DNA from: a bacterium
GTDB lineage: Bacteria > Chloroflexota > Dormibacteria > UBA8260 > Bog-877
NCBI GenBank assembly: GCA_021817185.1
Contig: JAKAVU010000078.1
Coordinates: forward strand, 1 to 10,422
Reading direction: 5' to 3'
Length of the DNA: 10,422 nt
Part shown: one piece after another, positions 5,918-10,422 of the stretch
Layout of the letters: each line of letters starts with the position of its first letter
How positions within the stretch are numbered: the first letter of the stretch is position 1
Program-made: the position numbers and the translations under genes
The notes under the pieces: model-generated
The model's input: only the letters and a program-made list of their open reading frames with translations
Database searches by the model: none
What the model was told of the DNA's origin: nothing

Positions 5918-8866
5918 ATGAGCTTGCGGCGCGGTCTCTCCCTGTCAGACGGGCCATTGGTGGAGAGGGCGGCGGAAAGCGAGACGGTCGGCCAGTGCGT
6001 TGACCGTCTGAGGCGCGGACAAGGCGGGACGCTGCTGTTCCGAGGCCCAGCGGGTATCGGCAAGAGCCGCATGGTGCGAGAGGTGCTCGCCACTGCCGGC
6101 CTGGTGGAGGCCGTCTGCGCGGTCGGTCGCTGCCTCGACGAGGCATCGACGCCCGCCCTGCGCCCGTTGACCGAGGCGGTGTTCGACGTGTCCCGCCGCG
6201 CCGGGCTACCGGACACGCCCGAGTTGACCCCGTTCCGCTCGGCGCTAGCGCCCCTGGTGCCGCAGTGGCGACACCTGGCCGTGCCACCGGAGGACTATGA
6301 GCATCCGACGCTGTTGCTGGCCGAGGGACTGCTGCGGCTGTTGCGCGCCCAAGCGGGGGACCGGCCGGTCGTGCTCGTAGTTGAGGACTTGCAGTGGGCG
6401 GACGGCGCCACCGTCGAAGTTCTGGAGTACCTCGCCTACCAGGTCCCGCGCGAAGCGTTGCTGCTGGTCGGGACCTTGCGGCTGGAGGCGTCCGCCGATC
6501 CCACCAGCCCCGTGGCCGGCCTAGCGGGCCGGCTGAGCGCCCGGCGCTTGGCGAGCGTGCTGGAGCTGCGCCCGCTGTCTCGGGCCGGCGTAGCCGACCT
6601 GGTCGCCGACCTGCTCGGGGGCGACCCGGTCTCCGCCGAGCTATTGGACGTAGTCGTCGACCGTACCGAGGGGTTGCCGTTCTTCGTCGAGGAATTGGTC
6701 GTCGAGGCGGTCACAGAGGGGCTGGTGATTCCCGCCGAGGACGGCTGGGTCGGTGTGCCTCGCCTGGCTCAGGTGCTTCCCCGCTCCGCCGTCGAGCTGG
6801 CCCGCGCCCGGCTGCTGTTCCTGCCCGAGCAAGCACGCCGGCTGCTGCAGGCCGGCGCGGTGTGGGGGCGGGCGTTCCCGCCCGGTATCGCAGCGGCTGT
6901 CGCGGACGTGGACAGCAAGGCGGTAGGAGAGCTGCTGCGCGCCGCCCGGGATCGCCAACTGCTCGAGGAATTCGCCACAGGGCCAATGGTGCGCTTCCGC
7001 CATGCGTTGCTGCGCGATGCAGTGGTCGCCGACCTGTCCCCGCTGGAGCGGTCCAACCTGGCGCAGAGGCTGCTATCCGTTGGGGACGCCGCAGGTGTGG
7101 GGGGACAGCACGCCGCGACCATCGCTGCGCTGGCAGTTACGGCGGGACAGCGGGATCGCGCCGTGCGCGAACTGGTCGAGCTGGCCAGGCAGGACAGCGC
7201 GCACGCCGCGTTCGCCACCGCGCAGGTGGCGCTCCGGCAGGCCGGCAGGCTAGCCGAGGGCGACCCGCAGCGACAGGCCGATGTTGCTGAAGCGTCGGTC
7301 GAGGTGTTGGTCCGCGCCGGACGCTACGAGGAGGCGGGGGAGGTCGGCAGAGGACTGCTTGCCGAGTTGGCACTTCTTGGTGCCCCTGCCGCGCGTCGGG
7401 CCGCGGTGGCGCTGATGACCGCCCAGGCCCAAGTGGGTGCGGGCGACTATCAGCGGGCCGGGGAGTTGGTCGCCGAGGCTGCCGAACAGGACGCCAAGAC
7501 GGCCGGAGCGAGCCTAGCGGCGCAGATCGCGCTCACCGGCGGCCACATCGCCCTGCTCACGGGCCGGTTCGACGAAGTCCCGCCAGCCGTCGCATCGGCG
7601 CTGGCCGCTGCAGGCTCCGCCGGGGACGTCGAGCGCCAGTGTTCGGCGATCGAGCTCGAGGCCCTCTACGTTCGGATGCGCGATCCGGAGGCGCTGCCGG
7701 GCACGCTGCAGCGGATGCTCGCGATCGCGGAGGCTCACCGGTTGGCGATCTGGCGGGTGCGGGCGTTGCATGAGCTCGGCGGCCTCGACGTGGACACCAC
7801 CGGCCGGTTGGACCGGCTGGCGGAGGCGGAGCGGGCCGCCGAGCAGGCCGGCGCCATTGGCCTTACCGCCCGCATCGAGCTGACCAAAGCGTTCGCTTTC
7901 GGCATCCAGTTCCGCCGGGAAGAGATGCTTGCTGCGGCTAGCCGCGCTGCCGAGCTTGGTGAACGGTACGGTCTCGGCCTGCACCCGGTGGCGCTGGCGG
8001 TGTCCGCCACCGCCCACGGGCTGCTCGGCCGGCGGTCGCAGCTGGAGGCGCTGCTGGGCGAGGCCACCCGCCGGGCCGGCGACGACCCGACTGTGCGGGC
8101 CATCGCCGGCGAAGCGCGAGGAGTGCATTTTCTGCTCGCCGAGCGTCCCGTTGACGCGCTGGCGGCGCTGGACGCGGCAGTAGCCGCACCGGTGCAGGTC
8201 GGTTCGGCCGGCGCTCCCTACTGGGGATTGTGGGCGCTGCTGCACACCGTGCTCGGTGACGGCGGTGACACCCGGGCGGTGGTGCGCGCCGGCGAAGCGA
8301 GCCACAAGTGGTGGACGGTGGCCATCCTCGGCTTTGCCGACGCGGTGGACCTGGGCCGCGGCGGTGACCACTCCGGCGCGGCGGCAGCGGTCGCCGACGC
8401 CACCCGGATCTGTGCGGAGCACCGTTCTGCGGACTGGTTGGCGCACCTGTGCCGCCGACTGGTCGGCGAAGCGGCGCTGGCCGACGGGTGGGGAGACCCC
8501 GTGGCGTGGTGGCGTGAGGCGGCGGAGTTCTTCGACCAAGCCGGTGTCCAACAGGTAGCCGCCGCCTGCCGTTCACTGCTGCACCGGGCTGGCGCGGCGC
8601 GCCGCCGTCGTGGCGGCCAAGGGCCGGCGCCTGAGTGGCTGCGGGCCCGGGGGGTGACCGGCCGGGAGATGGACGTTCTAGCGCTGATAGGTGCAGGACT
8701 GCCGAACCGGGAGATCGCCCAACGCCTCTACCTCTCGCCTCGCACGGTCGAAAAGCACGTCGAGTCCTTGCTGCGCAAGCTGGAGGCAAGTAGCCGCACC
8801 CAGCTGGCGGTCAGCGTGCAGGACCTGGATACCGTCGAGCCGGGCGCGCGGCTGTGGTCCCACTAA
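5918..8866 (+). CDS. LAL-type LuxR family transcriptional regulator with AAA ATPase domain
   Basis: This 982-residue cytoplasmic protein is a large ATP-binding LuxR-family (MalT/LAL) regulator. The N-terminal ATPase begins at about residue 13 (GPLVERAAE), with Walker A GPAGIGKS at 43-50 and Walker B VVLVVEDLQWAD at 151-162. The middle, about 400-890, is Ala/Leu-rich and helical in the manner of TPR-like signal-sensing arrays. The C-terminal LuxR helix-turn-helix spans about 912-970 (GVTGREMDVLALIGAGLPNR, then EIAQRLYLSPRTVEKHVESL). Length and domain order are normal for the family, and the frame is intact. ATG 5918 is the first start in the frame; TTG 5957 and GTG 5960, just before the ATPase, are less likely alternatives. 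Such proteins activate antibiotic, sugar or secondary-metabolite genes, but no biosynthetic cluster is visible here, so its targets are unknown. Confidence 0.92.
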   Translation: MSLRRGLSLSDGPLVERAAESETVGQCVDRLRRGQGGTLLFRGPAGIGKSRMVREVLATAGLVEAVCAVGRCLDEASTPALRPLTEAVFDVSRRAGLPDTPELTPFRSALAPLVPQWRHLAVPPEDYEHPTLLLAEGLLRLLRAQAGDRPVVLVVEDLQWADGATVEVLEYLAYQVPREALLLVGTLRLEASADPTSPVAGLAGRLSARRLASVLELRPLSRAGVADLVADLLGGDPVSAELLDVVVDRTEGLPFFVEELVVEAVTEGLVIPAEDGWVGVPRLAQVLPRSAVELARARLLFLPEQARRLLQAGAVWGRAFPPGIAAAVADVDSKAVGELLRAARDRQLLEEFATGPMVRFRHALLRDAVVADLSPLERSNLAQRLLSVGDAAGVGGQHAATIAALAVTAGQRDRAVRELVELARQDSAHAAFATAQVALRQAGRLAEGDPQRQADVAEASVEVLVRAGRYEEAGEVGRGLLAELALLGAPAARRAAVALMTAQAQVGAGDYQRAGELVAEAAEQDAKTAGASLAAQIALTGGHIALLTGRFDEVPPAVASALAAAGSAGDVERQCSAIELEALYVRMRDPEALPGTLQRMLAIAEAHRLAIWRVRALHELGGLDVDTTGRLDRLAEAERAAEQAGAIGLTARIELTKAFAFGIQFRREEMLAAASRAAELGERYGLGLHPVALAVSATAHGLLGRRSQLEALLGEATRRAGDDPTVRAIAGEARGVHFLLAERPVDALAALDAAVAAPVQVGSAGAPYWGLWALLHTVLGDGGDTRAVVRAGEASHKWWTVAILGFADAVDLGRGGDHSGAAAAVADATRICAEHRSADWLAHLCRRLVGEAALADGWGDPVAWWREAAEFFDQAGVQQVAAACRSLLHRAGAARRRRGGQGPAPEWLRARGVTGREMDVLALIGAGLPNREIAQRLYLSPRTVEKHVESLLRKLEASSRTQLAVSVQDLDTVEPGARLWSH

Positions 8867-8964
8867 CTACGTAATTTCCCCGATGTGCCGGTAGGAGCCA
8901 GGACGCCAAGCTGTTGATCGAGCGGGGCCGCCGGCCTCGCCGGATCACAGGGAGACTGGTCGCC

Positions 8965-9255
8965 ATGAGCGTTGCGGTGCTGTTCGGACGCGCCGAGATC
9001 AGCTACGACACATATCGCAGCATCGTCGAGCAGGTCTAAGAAAAATGTCGAATGGCCGCCACGGGGTCTGCACTACCACTCCGCTTTCGGTCGAAGCGGT
9101 GGCCTCGCGTCTACGAGGTGTGGGAGTCCGTGCATGACCTGCAACGGTTCGCTGTCCGCCTGGAAGCCGCGTTCGCCGCCCACCAGGTGAGCCCGTCGCC
9201 GCCACTGGTCAGCGAGCTCCTCGAGATCGAAGCACCGGCGGGCGTCGCTAGCTGA
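8965..9255 (+). pseudogene. Small alpha-beta-barrel-like protein gene with two compensating frameshifts
   Basis: Three pieces in two frames join into one protein of about 96 residues. They are MSVAVLFGRAEISYDTYRSI (from ATG 8965, ending at TAA 9037-9039), then KKNVEWPPRGLHYHSAFG in the next frame (9038-9105), then RVYEVWESVHDLQRF to TGA 9253-9255, back in the first frame. Removing the T at 9037 and adding one base at 9105/9106 gives an unbroken product. The layout (opening VAVLF strand, YD.Y helix, LHYH strand, RVYEVWES strand, then DLQRF helix) resembles small dimeric alpha-beta-barrel (ABM-like) proteins, but the function is unknown. AGGGAG (8949-8954) is a good ribosome binding site ten bases before the ATG, so the gene was once expressed. 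Either both errors arose during sequencing or the gene is dead; translation as it stands yields a 24-residue peptide. Confidence 0.65.
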
Positions 9256-9312
9256 TTCCTTCCGGTCGTCGGCTCTCCCTCCGGCCGTTGCACTCCCTCA
9301 GCTCTAAACCCC

Positions 9313-9327
9313 GCCCGGTTTCCGGGC
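9313..9327. promoter_or_regulatory. Short hairpin before the exported protein gene
   Basis: GCCCGG (9313-9318) and CCGGGC (9322-9327) pair perfectly around TTT. It lies between the broken gene and the ribosome binding site at 9335-9340. It could end upstream transcription, though no T-run follows, or shape the 5' leader of the next gene. Confidence 0.3.
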
Positions 9328-9346
9328 ACAACAGAAAGGACACGTC

Positions 9347-9931
9347 ATGTCATTGTTCCACCGCTCACCGAGACCTGGTTCCGTTCGCCGCTGGCTGCTC
9401 GCCGGCGCGGCCGGGGCCGCGCTCAGCGCCTCTGGCCTCGCCGTCGCCGCGGCGCCCGCCTACGCGTACGGCACGGACCACCTCTACCAGGTGACCGTGT
9501 CCGTCAACTGCCAGAACCTGACCATCTGCAACCCCGAGCCCTTCGGCGTCGGCGGTGGGTGGGGCTGGATCGAACTGGACAGCGGATCAGGCAGCCTTTC
9601 CGGCCTGCAGTCAGCGGACGGCCAGTTGGCGTTCCAGGGGCACGGTAACAGCACCGCCCTGGGCGGCAACCCGGCCAACAACAGCCGCCTGACCATCTCC
9701 TCTTTTTACGGGTGGACACAGGTGAGCTGCGGGAGCAAGGCAGAGCCGGTCTGCAAGCTGCTGCCGCTGGAGAACATCCCGCCGGATCCGAACGGCAACT
9801 ACTTCATGATCGTCATACCGTTCTACGGCGGCGCTCCGCTGCCGATCCTGGTCCCTGCCACCCCCGGCAGCTACGGGATCCACAACGCCCCGGGTATCTC
9901 GACCCAGATCACCGTTACCCAGATGCACTGA
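9347..9931 (+). CDS. Exported protein of unknown function
   Basis: The 194-residue product carries a classic signal peptide: a basic start (RSPRPGSVRR), a hydrophobic Ala/Leu/Gly core (16-36) and a probable signal peptidase site AYA|YG after residue 40. There is no lipobox, transmembrane anchor or sortase motif, so the mature form of about 154 residues is probably released or loosely wall-bound. It has four Cys (55, 61, 128, 136), enough for two disulfides, and a GGGWGWIELDSGSG motif (69-82). I recall similar WGW.E.DS patterns in unnamed secreted proteins of Actinomycetota, but no domain name can be given. AAAGGA (9335-9340) is a strong ribosome binding site six bases before the ATG. The RR pair at 14-15 does not fit a full Tat motif, so Sec export is more likely. 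Confidence 0.85.
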   Translation: MSLFHRSPRPGSVRRWLLAGAAGAALSASGLAVAAAPAYAYGTDHLYQVTVSVNCQNLTICNPEPFGVGGGWGWIELDSGSGSLSGLQSADGQLAFQGHGNSTALGGNPANNSRLTISSFYGWTQVSCGSKAEPVCKLLPLENIPPDPNGNYFMIVIPFYGGAPLPILVPATPGSYGIHNAPGISTQITVTQMH

Positions 9932-9954
9932 ACCTCGGAGAGATGACCTCGGAA

Positions 9955-10036
9955 CGGGGTCTCCATCTAACCGGAGTGATCAGTCGCTTCCCAGGGATGC
10001 TCTGAGCTGGACTGCTCCGCCAAAGTGGAGACCCCG
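9955..10036. repeat. Nested inverted repeats between convergent genes
   Basis: CGGGGTCTCCA (9955-9965) is exactly complementary to 10026-10036, with 60 bases between. Inside, CGGAG (9972-9976) pairs with 10015-10019 and CAGTC (9981-9985) with 10010-10014, so the stretch can fold into one long imperfect hairpin on either strand. It starts 23 bases after the stop codon of the exported protein gene. It may be a terminator for that gene, or a small element with terminal inverted repeats; I see no flanking target duplication. Confidence 0.5.
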
Positions 10037-10113
10037 GACCGCTGTTATCCGTAGCTAATGGTCTGGGGTGACCCCCTTCACGTAGTCCCCCTGGACTGAC
10101 AAACGGGGTCCCC
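10034..10113. terminator. Cluster of small palindromes, possible convergent terminator region
   Basis: Several short symmetric pieces follow each other: CCGGACC (10034-10040) with GGTCTGG (10060-10066, one G:U pair), GGGGTGACCCC (10065-10075), AGTCC-CCCT-GGACT (10084-10097) and GGGGTCCCC (10105-10113). Lying between two converging stop codons, they probably form terminating or protecting structures for one or both transcripts. No clear T-run is present. Confidence 0.35.
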
Positions 10114-10131
10114 TCGCTGGGATTAGTACGT

Positions 10132-10422
10132 TCAGTACGCCTGCTGCGGTTGTTCGTTGTCGAAGACAATCCCGGGATAGAAATAGGAAACGCTTAGGTG
10201 AGTGTCGACGCAAGGTAGCGGCGCGGCCTCTTCCATGGAAATCGCGGTCGCCGATCCTGGAGGCGTGACCTTGAGGATGGTCGGTGGCGGAGGATACGTC
10301 GCACCCTTCATCCTATCGGGATTAATCGATACGCAACTGGTCTGCACCAAAAAATAGAAGGACGCCTGGTCGCCGGGCCCCAAAATTACCGGTTCGGCGG
10401 TCCCAGGTAGCTGACGGGCAGG
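10132..10422 (-). CDS. C-terminal part of a probable DUF4232-like exported protein
   Basis: A leftward frame enters from the right edge and ends at TGA 10134-10132, giving 96 residues of C-terminus. It opens with LPGTAEPVILGPGDQASFYF, followed by a Cys (VQTSCVSI), then TILKVTPPGSATAI, a second Cys (APLPCVD) and a final LSVSYFYPG segment. This sequence (L.PG..A.F, Cys, L.VTPPG, C..L.VSP) resembles the end of DUF4232 domains, beta-rich extracellular domains common in Actinomycetota, often with a lipoprotein or signal peptide. The N-terminus lies outside the window, so neither export signal nor full length can be seen. The frame continues past TTG 10383 to the window edge, so that codon is internal. 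The assignment comes from pattern memory and is moderate. Confidence 0.6.
   Translation of the reverse strand, partial: PARQLPGTAEPVILGPGDQASFYFLVQTSCVSINPDRMKGATYPPPPTILKVTPPGSATAISMEEAAPLPCVDTHLSVSYFYPGIVFDNEQPQQAY

Noticed and set aside
5679..5921. An 80-codon plus-strand frame whose TGA overlaps the LAL regulator ATG.
   Set aside because: The product is Arg/Ser/Ala-rich without pattern, and the opposite strand has the better coding signature.
5677..6287. Long minus-strand frames overlapping the start of the LAL regulator.
   Set aside because: Products are Arg/Pro/Ser-rich shadows of the ATPase domain, which has unmistakable Walker motifs on the plus strand.
7514..8551. A 345-codon minus-strand frame inside the LAL regulator.
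   Set aside because: It is a high-GC antisense shadow of the helical repeat region, with no domain pattern.
5547..8902. GCCGGTNGGAGCC occurs at 5547-5559 and again at 8887-8899, flanking the LAL regulator like a direct repeat.
   Set aside because: Thirteen bases with one mismatch are expected by chance in 10 kb of GC-rich DNA, and the flanks show no similarity.
1..10422. Search by eye for a CRISPR array, tRNA, rRNA or tandem repeat family.
   Set aside because: No regularly spaced repeats and no cloverleaf or rRNA-like segments were seen.

Overview
The window is GC-rich and looks actinobacterial. The supporting signs are strong G/C preference at third codon positions, a MalT/LAL-type LuxR regulator of almost 1,000 residues, an Xre-RES toxin-antitoxin pair of the kind common in Actinomycetota, and a secreted protein with an Ala-rich signal peptide. 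No rRNA, tRNA or housekeeping gene is present, so the genus cannot be fixed. The density of transposases, broken genes and unlinked cargo marks it as an accessory, IS-rich region.

Left part (1-3300): a full-length DDE transposase with a complete Y(2)R(3)E(6)K signature reads rightward. It faces a leftward two-gene operon encoding a long Xre/MbcA-type antitoxin and a RES-domain toxin (NAD+ phosphorylase family). The two genes overlap by GTGA, and the operon seems to start from a leaderless promoter. The convergent gap between transposase and toxin (1700-2142) holds two strong hairpins; the second looks like a bidirectional intrinsic terminator.

Middle (3300-5500): this is a graveyard of mobile elements. 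A degraded leftward fragment of an integrase-type transposase (3535-3785) needs a frameshift and runs into a stop. It is followed by a C-rich tract whose minus strand has a textbook four-run G-quadruplex pattern, and then by an IS4-family transposase (4157-5487) that keeps all its catalytic residues but is split by a single-base frameshift near 4550.

Right part (5500-10422): a short leftward basic ORF lies divergent from a 982-residue LAL regulator, whose start codon sits directly behind two mutually exclusive hairpins. Downstream, a small alpha-beta-barrel-like gene (8965-9255) is interrupted by two frameshifts that compensate each other. Next come an exported protein of unknown function and, converging on it from the right edge, the C-terminal part of a probable DUF4232-like exported protein. 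The gap between these two is unusually rich in inverted repeats, including an 11-bp perfect pair 60 bp apart with smaller stems nested inside.

Apart from the toxin-antitoxin operon, the genes do not form an obvious pathway. I found no convincing entirely new system. The observations most worth checking are the Xre-RES module with its leaderless promoter, the compensated double frameshift, the G-quadruplex tract and the palindrome-rich convergent gap.
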